Assembly (NCBI RefSeq): GCF_028476545.1
Contig: NW_026732268.1
Coordinates: forward strand, 459,501-523,500
DNA: 64,000 bases
Reading direction: 5' to 3'
Source of the DNA: Physella acuta
Taxonomy: Eukaryota > Mollusca > Gastropoda > Physidae
Position numbers and translations under genes: made by a program. A model generated the notes under the pieces. That model worked only from the letters and a program-made list of their open reading frames with translations, did not search any database and had not been told where the DNA came from. Shown piece by piece: positions 37,801 through 48,044 of this stretch; within the stretch, counting starts at the first letter, position 1, and each line of letters begins with the position of its first letter.

Positions 37801-40002
37801 ATTTCTATAATACATTGACAGCTCCAAACATGTCTATAATACATTGACAGCTCCAAACATATCTATAATACATTGACAGCTCCAAACATACATTGACAGC
37901 TCCAAAAATGTCTATAATACATTGACAGTTCCAAACATCTATAATACATTGACAGCTCCAAACATACATTGACAGCTCCAAACATGTCTATAATACATTG
38001 ACAGCTCCAAACATCTATAATACATTGACAGTTCCAAACATATCTATAACACATTGACAGCTCCAAACATCTATAATACTTGACAGCTCCAAACATATCT
38101 ATAATACATTGACAGCTCCAAACATATCTATAATACATTGACAGCTCCAAACATATCTATAATACATTGACAGCTCCAAACATGTCTATAATACATTGAC
38201 AGCTTCAAACATATCTATAATACATTGACAGCTCCAAACATATCTATAATACATTGACAGCTCCAAACATCTATAATACATTGACAGTTCCAAACATATC
38301 TATAACACATTGACAGCTCCAAACATCTATAATACATTGACAGCTCCAAACATATCTATAATACATTGACAGCTCCAAACATATCTATAATACATTGACA
38401 GCGCCAAACATACATTGACAGCTCCATACATACATTGACAGCTCCAAACATATCTGTAATACATTGACAGCTCCAAACATATCTATAATACATTGACAGC
38501 TCCAAACATGTCTATAATACATTGACAGCTCCAAACATGTCTATAATACATTGACAGCTCCAAACATACATTGACAGCTCCAAACATTTCTATAATACAT
38601 TGACAGCTCCAAACATGTCTATAATACATTGACAGCTCCAAACATATCTATAATACATTGACAGCTCCAAACATACATTGACAGCTCCAAAAATGTCTAT
38701 AATACATTGACAGTTCCAAACATCTATAATACATTGACAGCTCCAAACATACATTGACAGCTCCAAACATGTCTATAATACATTGACAGCTCCAAACATA
38801 CATTGACAGCTCCAAACATGTCTATAATACATTGACAGCTCCAAACATCTATAATACATTGACAGCTCGAAACATACCTTGACAGCTCCAATCATGTCTA
38901 TAATACATGGACAGTTCCAAACATGTCTATAATACATTGACAGCTCCAAACATATCTATAATACATTGACAGCTCCAAACATACATTGACAGCTCCAAAC
39001 ATGTCTATAATACATTGACAGCTCCAAACATACATTGACAGCTCCAAACACATCTATAATACATTGACAGCTCCAAACATACATTGACAGCTCCAAACAT
39101 ATCTATAATACATTGACAGCTCCAATCATACATTGACAGCTCTAAACATATCTGTAATACATTGACAGCTCCAAACATATCTATAATACATTGAGAGCTC
39201 CGAACATATCTATAATACATTGACATTTCCAAACATATCTATAATACACTGACAGCTCCAAACATACATTGACAGCTGCAAACATATCTATAATACATTG
39301 ACAGCTGCAAACATATCTATAATACATTGACAGCTCCAAACATATCTATAATACATTGACAGCTCCAAACATATCTATAATACATTGACAGCTCCAAACA
39401 TACATTGACAGCTCCAAACATATCTGTAATACATTGACAGCTCCAAACATACATTGACAGCTCCAAACATACATTGACAGCTCCAAACATATCTATAATA
39501 CATTGACAGCTCCAAGCATATCTATAATACATTGACAGCTCCAAACATATCTGTAATACATTAACAGCTCCAAACATATCTATAATACATTGACAGCTCC
39601 AAACATATCTATAATACATTGACAGCTCCAAACATACATTGACAGCTCCAAACATGTCTATAATACATTGACAGCTCCAAACATACATTGACAGCTCCAA
39701 ACATATCTATAATACATTGACAGCTCCAAACATACATTGACAGCTCCAAACATGTCTATAATACATTGACAGCTCCAAACATATCTATAATACATTGACA
39801 GCTCCAAACATATCTATAATACATTGACAGCTCCAAACATATCTGTAATACATTGACAGCTCCAAACATACATTGACAGCTCCAAACATGTCTATAATAC
39901 ATTGACAGCTCCAAACATATCTATAATACATTGACAGCTCCAAACATGTCTATAATACATTGACAGCTGCAAACATATCTATAATACATTGACAGCTCCA
40001 AA
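34810..40002. repeat. 5.2-kb minisatellite with 2,491-bp higher-order duplication
   Basis: Units of ACATTGACAGCTCCAAACAT, with or without the insert ATCTATAAT (forms of about 18, 26 and 29 bp). Rare marker variants recur exactly 2,491 bp apart: CTATAATACTTGACAG at 35580 and 38071, and the region 36514-37209 at 39005-39700. A duplication of almost half the array is therefore recent. About 90 bp of unique sequence precede the next acceptor. Confidence 0.96.
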
Positions 40003-40096
40003 AGCACTTTGTAATATTAAAGTGATATTCATCTCAAACCAATTGTTGGCACTTTTTGATTGAGATGCCAAAAGATGTATGTACATCTATTAACAG

Positions 40097-40284
40097 GTTG
40101 ACTTAGGGGTGACCTTGACCTCCAACCCTACACTGATGGTGCCAGCCCTCACCCTGAGTGCTGGGATATACTGTGTCCGCTTCACTACAGGCTACTACTA
40201 CAGCAGCATCTCTGTGTCTGTGGAATACACCATCCTGGTGGTCTCATCAGCTCTCAAGGCCGTCATTAGTGGTGGAACAAACAG
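40097..40284 (+). CDS. PKD1: PKD1 exon: REJ module
   Basis: This 188-bp exon lies between TATTAACAG and the donor GTGAGA (40285). It starts in phase 0 with VDLGVTLTSNPTLMVPALTL, then SAGIYCVRFTTGYYYSS, and ends SALKAVISGGTN. The GxYC and the final I-x-GG-x-x-R with next-exon Arg match the REJ module of polycystin-1 (vertebrate counterpart ends in a VPIIEGGSYR-like string). It leaves with AG, completed to Arg by the next exon. The minisatellite that follows copies GGTGGAACAAACAG plus the donor. Confidence 0.92.
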
Positions 40285-41468
40285 GTGAGACATTTCTTTA
40301 GCTCTAGTGGTGGAACAAACAGGTGAGACATTTCTTTAGCTCTAGTGGTGGAACAAACAGGTGAGACATGTCTTTAGCTCTAGTGGTGGAACAAACAGGT
40401 GAGACATTTCTTTAGCTCTAGTGGTGGAACAAACAGGTGAGACATTTCTTTAGCTCTAGTGGTGGAACAAACAGGTGAGACATGTCTTTAGCTCTAGTGG
40501 TGGAACAAACAGGTGAGACATGTCTTTAGCTCTAGTGGTGGAACCAACAGGTGAGACATGTCTTTAGCTCTAGTGGTGGAACCAACAGGTGAGACATGTC
40601 TTTAGCTCTAGTGGTGGAACCAACAGGTGAGACATGTCTTTAGCTCTAGTGGTGGAACAAACAGGTGAGACATTTCCTTAGCTCTAGTGGTGGAACCAAC
40701 AGGTGAGACATGTCTTTAGCTCTAGTGGTGGAACAAACAGGTGAGACATGTCTTTAGCTCTAGTGGTGGAACCAACAGGTGAGACATTTCTTTAGCTCTA
40801 GTGGTGGAACAAACAGGTGAGACATGTCTTGTGTCTTTAGCTCTAGTGGTGGAACAAACAGGTGAGACATGTCTTGTGTCTTTAGCTCTAGTGGTGGAAC
40901 AAACAGGTGAGACATGTCTTGTGTCTTTAGCTCTAGTGGTGGAACAAACAGGTGAGACATGTCTTTAGCTCTAGTGGTGGAACAAACAGGTGAGACATGT
41001 CTTTAGCTCTAGTGGTGGAACAAACAGGTGAGACATGTCTTGTGTCTTTAGCTCTAGTGGTGGAACAAACAGGTGAGACATGTCTTTAGCTCTAGTGGTG
41101 GAACCAACAGGTGAGACATGTCTTGTGTCTTTAGCTCTAGTGGTGGAACCAACAGGTGAGACATGTCTTGTGTCTTTAGCTCTAGTGGTGGAACAAACAG
41201 GTGAGACATGTCTTGTGTCTTTAGCTCTAGTGGTGGAACAAACAGGTGAGACATGTCTTGTGTCTTTAGCTCTAGTGGTGGAACAAACAGGTGAGACATG
41301 TCTTTAGCTCTAGTGGTGGAACCAACAGGTGAGACATGTCTTGTGTCTTTAGCTCTAGTGGTGGAACAAACAGGTGAGACATGTCTTTAGCTCTAGTGGT
41401 GGAACCAACAGGTGAGACATGTCTTGTGTCTTTAGCTCTAGTGGTGGAACAAACAGGTGAGACATGTC
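40264..41468. repeat. 38/46-bp minisatellite copying exon end and donor
   Basis: About 30 units. Each carries GTGGTGGAACAAACAG (the last bases of the REJ exon), the donor GTGAGAC and an intron tail TTTCTTTAGCTCTA or the longer GTCTTGTGTCTTTAGCTCTA. The tail itself ends in an acceptor-like TTTAG, so each unit could be read as a mini-intron. Confidence 0.96.
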
Positions 41469-41583
41469 TCACGGTGTCTCTCAATTCAACGCTAGATTGT
41501 TAAAGCTAATGTTGGTCACTTTGCAGAACGGTGTCTCTCAATTCAACGCTAGATTGTTGAAGCTAATGTTGGTCACTTTGCAG
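41467..41583. repeat. 57-bp repeat copying acceptor and exon start
   Basis: Two upstream copies (one partial) of GGTGTCTCTCAATTCAACGC with intron TTGGTCACTTTGCAG. The third copy is the real exon at 41584. Confidence 0.93.
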
Positions 41584-41692
41584 AACGGTGTCTCTCAATT
41601 CAACGCTCTGCATGGATGGCAGTCTGTCGTTTGACCCAGATAGCAGTGGCCTGGATGGACCAAGTCTGACATATTCATGGGAATGTTCTAAT
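41584..41692 (+). CDS. PKD1: PKD1 exon: REJ module
   Basis: This 109-bp exon reads RTVSLNSTLCMDGSLSFDPD, then SSGLDGPSLTYSWECSN, the 'SYDP' and 'W-x-C' motifs of REJ. The acceptor TTTGCAG (ending 41583) was chosen over the copy ending 41526 because the upstream copy meets a TGA within twelve codons. The donor is GTAAGT at 41693. Both edges are duplicated: a 57-bp unit spans the acceptor and the first 24 exon bases, and a 39-bp unit spans the last ~29 exon bases and the donor. Confidence 0.92.
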
Positions 41693-41830
41693 GTAAGTTC
41701 TTGTCTGACATATTTATGGGAATGTTCTAATGTAAGTTCTTGTCTGACATATTTATGGGAATGATCTAATGTAAGTTCTTGTCTGACATATTCATGGGAA
41801 TGTTCTAATGTAAGTTCTTGCTTACAATAG
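41664..41830. repeat. 39-bp repeat copying exon end and donor
   Basis: Four units of GTCTGACATATTTATGGGAA plus TGTTCTAATGTAAGTTCTT. The first unit is the true exon end (TCTAAT|GTAAGT). Confidence 0.95.
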
Positions 41831-41923
41831 ATCATAATTTATACTCAAGTGTTGGAAGTAATCCCCCAAAGGTAATTGATGGCCATGGTCCCCACAGGTA
41901 ATTGATGGCTCTGTTCTCCGCAG

Positions 41924-42055
41924 GTAATTGATGGCTCTGAGTGTTTTGAAAAGACCTTTGAGCCCAAGTTCTGTTCAACAATGTCAAGTCCTGGCACGTA
42001 CACCATCACTCTGTATGTGTCCGCCATAGACAGGCATGCAAGCACTCAACAGTTT
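41924..42055 (+). CDS. PKD1: PKD1 exon: REJ module
   Basis: This 132-bp, phase-0 exon (44 codons) lies between TCTCCGCAG and GTAAGT (42056). It reads VIDGSECFEKTFEPKFCSTM, then SSPGTYTITLYVSAIDRHAS, ending TQQF. The C-x-n-C spacing and the GTYTITLYVS strand fit REJ. Upstream partial copies of its acceptor and first codons (from about 41864 and 41895) read into TAA if used, which fixes the start at 41924. Confidence 0.9.
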
Positions 42056-42059
42056 GTAA

Positions 42060-44075
42060 GTAGAGACCCACATGGCATACATAATGTGCTACAACTAATG
42101 AGACATTAACCACATACACAATGTGCTACAACTAATGAGACATTAACCACATACACAATATGCTACAACTAATGAGACATTAACCACATACACAATATGC
42201 TACAACTAATGAGACATTAACCACATACACAATATGCTACAACTAATGAGACATTAACCACATACACAATATGCTACAACTAATGAGACATTAACCACAT
42301 ACACAATGTGCTACAACTAATGAGACATTAACCACATACACAATATGCTACAACTAATGAGACATTAACCACATACACAATATGCTACAACTAATGAGAC
42401 ATTAACCACATACACAATATGCTACAACTAATGAGACATTAACCACATACACAATATGCTACAACTAATGAGACATTAACCACATACACAATATGCTACA
42501 ACTAATGAGACATTAACCACATACACAATATGCTACAACTAATGAGACATTAACCACATACACAATATGCTACAACTAATGAGACATTAACCACATACAC
42601 AATATGCTACAACCAATGTGACATTTAACCACATACACAATGTGCTACAACCAATGAGACATTAACCACATACACAATATGCTACAACTAATGAGACATT
42701 AACCACATACACAATATGCTACAACTAATGAGACATTAACCACATACACAATGTGCTACAACTAATGAGACATTAACCACATACACAATATGCTACAACT
42801 AATGAGACATTAACCACATACACAATATGCTACAACTAATGAGACATTAACCACATACACAATATGCTACAACCAATGTGACATTTAACCACATACACAA
42901 TGTGCTACAACCAATGAGACATTAACCACATACACAATATGCTACAACTAATGAGACATTAACCACATACACAATATGCTACAACTAATGAGACATTTAA
43001 CCACATACACAATATGCTACAACTAATGAGACATTAACCACATACACAATGTGCTACAACTAATGAGACATTAACCACATACACAATATGCTACAACTAA
43101 TGAGACATTAACCACATACACAATATGCTACAACCAATGTGACATTTAACCACATACACAATGTGCTACAACCAATGTGACATTTAACCACATACACAAT
43201 GTGCTACAACTAATGAGACATTAACCACATACACAATATGCTACAACCAATGAGACATTTAACCACATACACAATGTGCTACAACCAATGAGACATTAAC
43301 CACATTCACAATGTGCTACAACTAATGAGACATTAACCACATACACAATATGCTACAACTAATGAGACATTTAACCACATACACAATATGCTACAACTAA
43401 TGAGACATTAACCACATACACAATATGCTACAACCAATGAGACATTTAACCACATACACAATGTGCTACAACCAATGAGACATTAACCAGATACACAATG
43501 TGCTACAACTAATGAGACATTAACCACATACACAATATGCTACAACTAATGAGACATTAACCACATACACAATATGCTACAACTAATGAGACATTAACCA
43601 CATACACAATATGCTACAACTAATGAGACATTAACCACATACACAATATGCTACAACTAATGAGACATTAACCACATACACAATATGCTACAACCAATGT
43701 GACATTTAACCACATACACAATGTGCTACAACCAATGAGACATTAACCACATACACAATATGCTACAACTAATGAGACATTAACCACATACACAATATGC
43801 TACAACTAATGAGACATTAACCACATACACAATATGCTACAACTAATGAGACATTAACCACATACACAATATGCTACAACTAATGAGACATTTAACCACA
43901 TACACAATGTGCTACAACTAATGAGACATTAACCACATACACAATGTGCTACAACTAATGAGACATTTAACCACATACACAATGTGCTACAACCAATGAG
44001 ACATTAACCACATACACAATGTGCTACAACTAATGAGACATTTAACCACATACACAATATGCTACAACTAATGAG
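42060..44075. repeat. 37-bp minisatellite
   Basis: About 54 units containing ACATTAACCACATACACAAT and GCTACAACTAATGAG, with TTAACC/TTTAACC and CAATGTG variants forming higher-order patterns. It begins just after the donor of the 41924 exon. Confidence 0.95.
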
Positions 44076-44129
44076 TCATTTACTTCCTGACTATCATCAA
44101 TGTGATACCAACAGTGAATTTTGATTTTG

Positions 44130-44375
44130 TCCTCAGGTTTTGGTTGGTCCTACTGTATACAATTGGGAGTATTTTGTCCTACTGTATACAATTGGTTTGA
44201 TTTTGTCCTACTGTATACAATAGGTTTGATTTTGTCCTGCTGTATACAATAGGTTTGATTTTGTCCTACTGTATACAATTGGTTTGATTTTGTCCTCAGG
44301 TTTTGGTTGGTCCTACTGTATACAATTGGTTTGATTGTGTCCTGCTGTATACAATTGGTTTGATTGTGTCCTCAG
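44130..44375. repeat. Repeat carrying acceptor copies
   Basis: Units of TGATTTTGTCCTACTGTATA plus CAATTGGTT. Three of them (near 44132, 44294 and 44368) carry TCCTCAGGTTTTGGTTG, the acceptor and first codons of the next exon. Only the last is followed by the complete exon. Confidence 0.9.
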
Positions 44376-44531
44376 GTTTTGGTTGAATCAAGTCCTGACC
44401 AAGTGCCAGTCGTCAGTGTCACATGCATGTCTTGTGACAGATTCAGAAATTACCGCGTCAGTTTCAGCCAGACTGTCGTCCTCACAGCTGGGTGCCAGAC
44501 ATGCAGCTGTAGTATGGAGTTCAGATGGAAG
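44376..44531 (+). CDS. PKD1: PKD1 exon: REJ module
   Basis: This 156-bp, phase-0 exon (52 codons) follows GTGTCCTCAG and ends GGAAG|GTTTGT. It reads VLVESSPDQVPVVSVTCMSC, then DRFRNYRVSFSQTVVLTAGC and QTCSCSMEFRWK. The VSVTCMSC and C-x-x-C-x-C pattern matches the corresponding Cys-rich part of polycystin-1 REJ. The acceptor with the first exon bases (TCCTCAGGTTTTGGTTG) occurs twice more upstream, near 44134 and 44297. The donor and exon end seed a 2.1-kb array downstream. Confidence 0.9.
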
Positions 44532-46602
44532 GTTTGTATGGGAGCTGTGGAAGGTTTGTATGGCAGCTGTGGAAGGTTTGTATGGGAGCTGTGGAAGGTT
44601 TGTATGGAGTTTAGATGGAAGGTTTGTATGGGAGCTGTGGAAGGTTTGTATGGCAGCTGTGGAAGGTTTGTATGGGAGCTGTGGAAGGTTTGTATGGGAG
44701 CTGTGGAAGGTTTGTATGGAGTTTAGATGGAAGGTTTGTATGGGAGCTGTGGAAGGTTTGTATGGCAGCTGTGGAAGGTTTGTATGGGAGCTGTGGAAGG
44801 TTTGTATGGGAGCTGTGGAAGGTTTGTATGGGAGCTGTGGAAGGTTTGTATGGCAGCTGTGGAAGGTTTGTATGGGAGCTGTGGAAGGTTTGTATGGAGT
44901 TCAGATGGAAGGTTTGTATGGAGTTCAGATGGAAGGTTTGTATGGGAGCTGTGGAAGGTTTGTATGGGAGCTGTGGAAGGTTTGTATGGAGTTTAGATGG
45001 AAGGTTTGTATGGGAGCTGTGGAAGGTTTGTATGGGAGCTGTGGAAGGTTTGTATGGGAGCTGTAGAAGGTTTGTATGGGAGCTGTGGAAGGTTTGTATG
45101 GAGTTTAGATGGAAGGTTTGTATGGGAGCTGTGGAAGGTTTGTATTGGAGCTGTAGAAGGTTTGTATGGGAGCTGTAGAAGGTTTGTATTGGAGCTGTAG
45201 AAGGTTTGTATGGGAGCTGTGGAAGGTTTGTATGGGAGCTGTGGAAGGTTTGTATTGGAGCTGTAGAAGGTTTGTATTGGAGCTGTAGAAGGTTTGTATG
45301 GGAGCTGTGGAAGGTTTGTATGGAGTTCAGATGGAAGGTTTGTATGGGAGCTGTGGAAGGTTTGTATGGGAGCTGTGGAAGGTTTGTATGGCAGCTGTGG
45401 AAGGTTTGTATGGCAGCTGTGGAAGGTTTGTATGGGAGCTGTGGAAGGTTTGTATGGGAGCTGTGGAAGGTTTGTATGGGAGCTGTGGAAGGTTTGTATG
45501 GGAGCTGTGGAAGGTTTGTATGGGAGCTGTGGAAGGTTTGTATGGGAGCTGTGGAAGGTTTGTATGGGAGCTGTGGAAGGTTTGTATGGGAGCTGTGGAA
45601 GGTTTGTATGGGAGCTGTGGAAGGTTTGTATGGGAGCTGTGGAAGGTTTGTATGGAGTTCAGATGGAAGGTTTGTATGGGAGCTGTGGAAGGTTTGTATG
45701 GGAGCTGTGGAAGGTTTGTATGGAGTTTAGATGGAAGGTTTGTATGGGAGCTGTGGAAGGTTTGTATGGGAGCTGTGGAAGGTTTGTATGGGAGCTGTAG
45801 AAGGTTTGTATGGGAGCTGTGGAAGGTTTGTATGGAGTTTAGATGGAAGGTTTGTATGGGAGCTGTGGAAGGTTTGTATTGGAGCTGTAGAAGGTTTGTA
45901 TGGGAGCTGTAGAAGGTTTGTATTGGAGCTGTAGAAGGTTTGTATGGGAGCTGTGGAAGGTTTGTATGGGAGCTGTGGAAGGTTTGTATTGGAGCTGTAG
46001 AAGGTTTGTATTGGAGCTGTAGAAGGTTTGTATGGGAGCTGTGGAAGGTTTGTATGGAGTTCAGATGGAAGGTTTGTATGGGAGCTGTGGAAGGTTTGTA
46101 TGGGAGCTGTGGAAGGTTTGTATGGGAGCTGTGGAAGGTTTGTATGGGAGCTGTGGAAGGTTTGTATGGCAGCTGTGGAAGGTTTGTATGGCAGCTGTGG
46201 AAGGTTTGTATGGGAGCTGTGGAAGGTTTGTATGGGAGCTGTGGAAGGTTTGTATGGGAGCTGTGGAAGGTTTGTATGGGAGCTGTGGAAGGTTTGTATG
46301 GGAGCTGTGGAAGGTTTGTATGGGAGCTGTGGAAGGTTTGTATGGGAGCTGTGGAAGGTTTGTATGGGAGCTGTGGAAGGTTTGTATGGAGTTCAGATGG
46401 AAGGTTTGTATGGGAGCTGTGGAAGGTTTGTATGGGAGCTGTGGAAGGTTTGTATTGGAGCTGTGGAAGGTTTGTATGGGAGCTGTGGAAGGTTTGTATG
46501 GGAGCTGTGGAAGGTTTGTATGGGAGCTGTGGAAGGTTTGTATGGGAGCTGTGGAAGGTTTGTATGGGAGCTGTGGAAGGTTTGTATGGGAGCTGTGGAA
46601 AT
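44514..46602. repeat. 22-bp minisatellite copying donor, with 734-bp higher-order duplication
   Basis: Units of GAAGGTTTGTATGGGAGCTG plus TG. Some units are the 27-bp form with GGAGTTCAGATGGAAG, which is the exon end itself. Blocks at 44997-45934 recur at +734 bp. The open frames seen here are repeat artefacts. Confidence 0.96.
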
Positions 46603-46646
46603 ATTTGTATGATACAGTATATAAGGCTGAGATCTGTATTCCTCAG

Positions 46647-46886
46647 GTGTTTGAGGGGCTGCAAGAGTTGTCCTTAGAGAGCTCTCACATTCTGGTCACT
46701 GGCGCCAGCCTTGTTCTTAACAAGTGGGGAGCATTGAAGGATGGCCAAAACTACACATTTGTGGCCAGTGGCCAGTGCCCTGGCCAGAGGGCAGGCTCAT
46801 CGTCGCTGACACTTCCAGCCAATCTCCCACCATCTGGCGGTCACTGTTCCATCTCCCCAACAACTATAGTCCCTCTTGAAGAACAG
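46647..46886 (+). CDS. PKD1: PKD1 exon: REJ module
   Basis: This 240-bp, phase-0 exon (80 codons) lies between TATTCCTCAG and GTAAAT (46887). It reads VFEGLQELSLESSHILVTGA, then LVLNKWGALKDGQNYTFVAS and later GGHCSISPTTIVPLEEQ. The L-x-P-x-x-L-x-x-G-x-x-Y-x-F type strand and the 'PPSGGHC' motif are characteristic of REJ (vertebrate PKD1 has a similar PPxGGxC string). The intron that follows hosts the LTR retrotransposon. Confidence 0.92.
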
Positions 46887-47011
46887 GTAAATAGCTAGCC
46901 TGTAGCTCTAGTAATCAGAAAGAGGATTGAGGCTAAATTGTTGGCGCCTCATGTGGTGGTTCATTGGTAGGTGATGGGGAAGGCAATGAAACATCTACTT
47001 AAGCATTGTTG

Positions 47012-47794
47012 TGTGACCTACTTAGGTCGAGTCATTTTTATTTTGACATTGTATAATTCCTTATATGGAATGATGGTGTAACACCTGGGGTTTTTCCACT
47101 GACTTATTAAGGTGTTTGAGACATAGAAATTTTCCATTAAAATCTGATTGAATGATTCTGATCAGATGATTATCCCAACCAATGGCGACATGAGTTGAGG
47201 ATAACCTCCCCTGTCACAGAAGTCTTTAATTGCACTGCACACTCGCAACACGAGGCAGTTTTTCTTGACCTGGCAGTCTACGAGGCCGTTTTACCTTGGT
47301 CAGGTTGCCGTCCATATTGTCCGGCTATAGACTCTGACCATTTGAACGTGAGAGTACTTAAGACCTGTGTGTGCCTTGCTTTTTTAAGTTGATTTGGTCT
47401 TCTAGTTTAATATTACTTGTCGCTAAGTAATTCTAGAAACTACAGCAGTGTTGTGTGGCCTGTAGCTGTTCTTTAGACAGTGTAGAAATCTGTGATAGTG
47501 ATTTTTCCTACATTTTGTAAGTTGGGTTTTTGATATTTTATACATTAAATATTTTAACTAGTTTAACCTTGTGTTCGGCCACATCTGTGTTCGCTGATTA
47601 AAAGGTCGTATGTAGATTGGATGAGTGTTAATTACAATAGTATCACTAGCTTCCCTAGACATTAAATTCGAGCCCTAGTGGTCGTTGTGTTAAGTGTTCA
47701 TCCACTTAGGCCGTAAGGCATTTGCATATGACCCCGAAAAAAGAATCCGGGGACGTTCTCCTTCTATTTGGCTGATAGATAGGTTAACGTTACA
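47012..47794 (+). repeat. 5' LTR
   Basis: This 783-bp repeat starts TGTGACCTACTTAGGTCGAG and ends AGGTTAACGTTACA. By eye it is indistinguishable from the 3' copy. Confidence 0.95.
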
Positions 47795-47797
47795 AAG

Positions 47798-47815
47798 TGG
47801 GGGCTCGTCCGGGAT
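47798..47815 (+). promoter_or_regulatory. Primer binding site, tRNA-Pro type
   Basis: TGGGGGCTCGTCCGGGAT lies three bases after the 5' LTR. It is the complement of the tRNA-Pro 3' end and, from memory, the same 18 bases used by murine leukaemia virus. Confidence 0.85.
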
Positions 47816-48044
47816 TTAATCTGTCGTTCCAGTTGTTGGTTATATCAGTTGAATACTAAGGTTAGTTGGATTTAGTTGTTTTTATATCCAGTAGCGTAGT
47901 GTTCTTACAACGCGCGCTCAGGCTAGAGTATCTAGGTCAAATAAGCAGACGTGTCACGTCCTACATTTAGAGGTCAAGTACACGGCCCAACGCTGTGTAT
48001 TAATTTAAAGAATCTAGGCTTGTTGTGATTTTCAAGTTAGTGTT

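Noticed and set aside
35180-39700. Minus-strand frames with repeated Cys (MELSMYYRYVWSCQCI)
   Set aside because: Composition artefact of the ACATTGACAGCTCCAAACAT array; no splice or start context.
44335-46898. Many + and - strand frames (GLYGSCGRFVWEL; QTFHSSHTNLPQLP)
   Set aside because: They are readings of the 22-bp donor array. Only 44376-44531 and 46647-46886 at its two sides are real exons.
47195-47392. 65-codon frame present twice (also at 53358)
   Set aside because: It lies wholly within the LTRs and has no recognisable domain; its duplication merely reflects the LTR pair.
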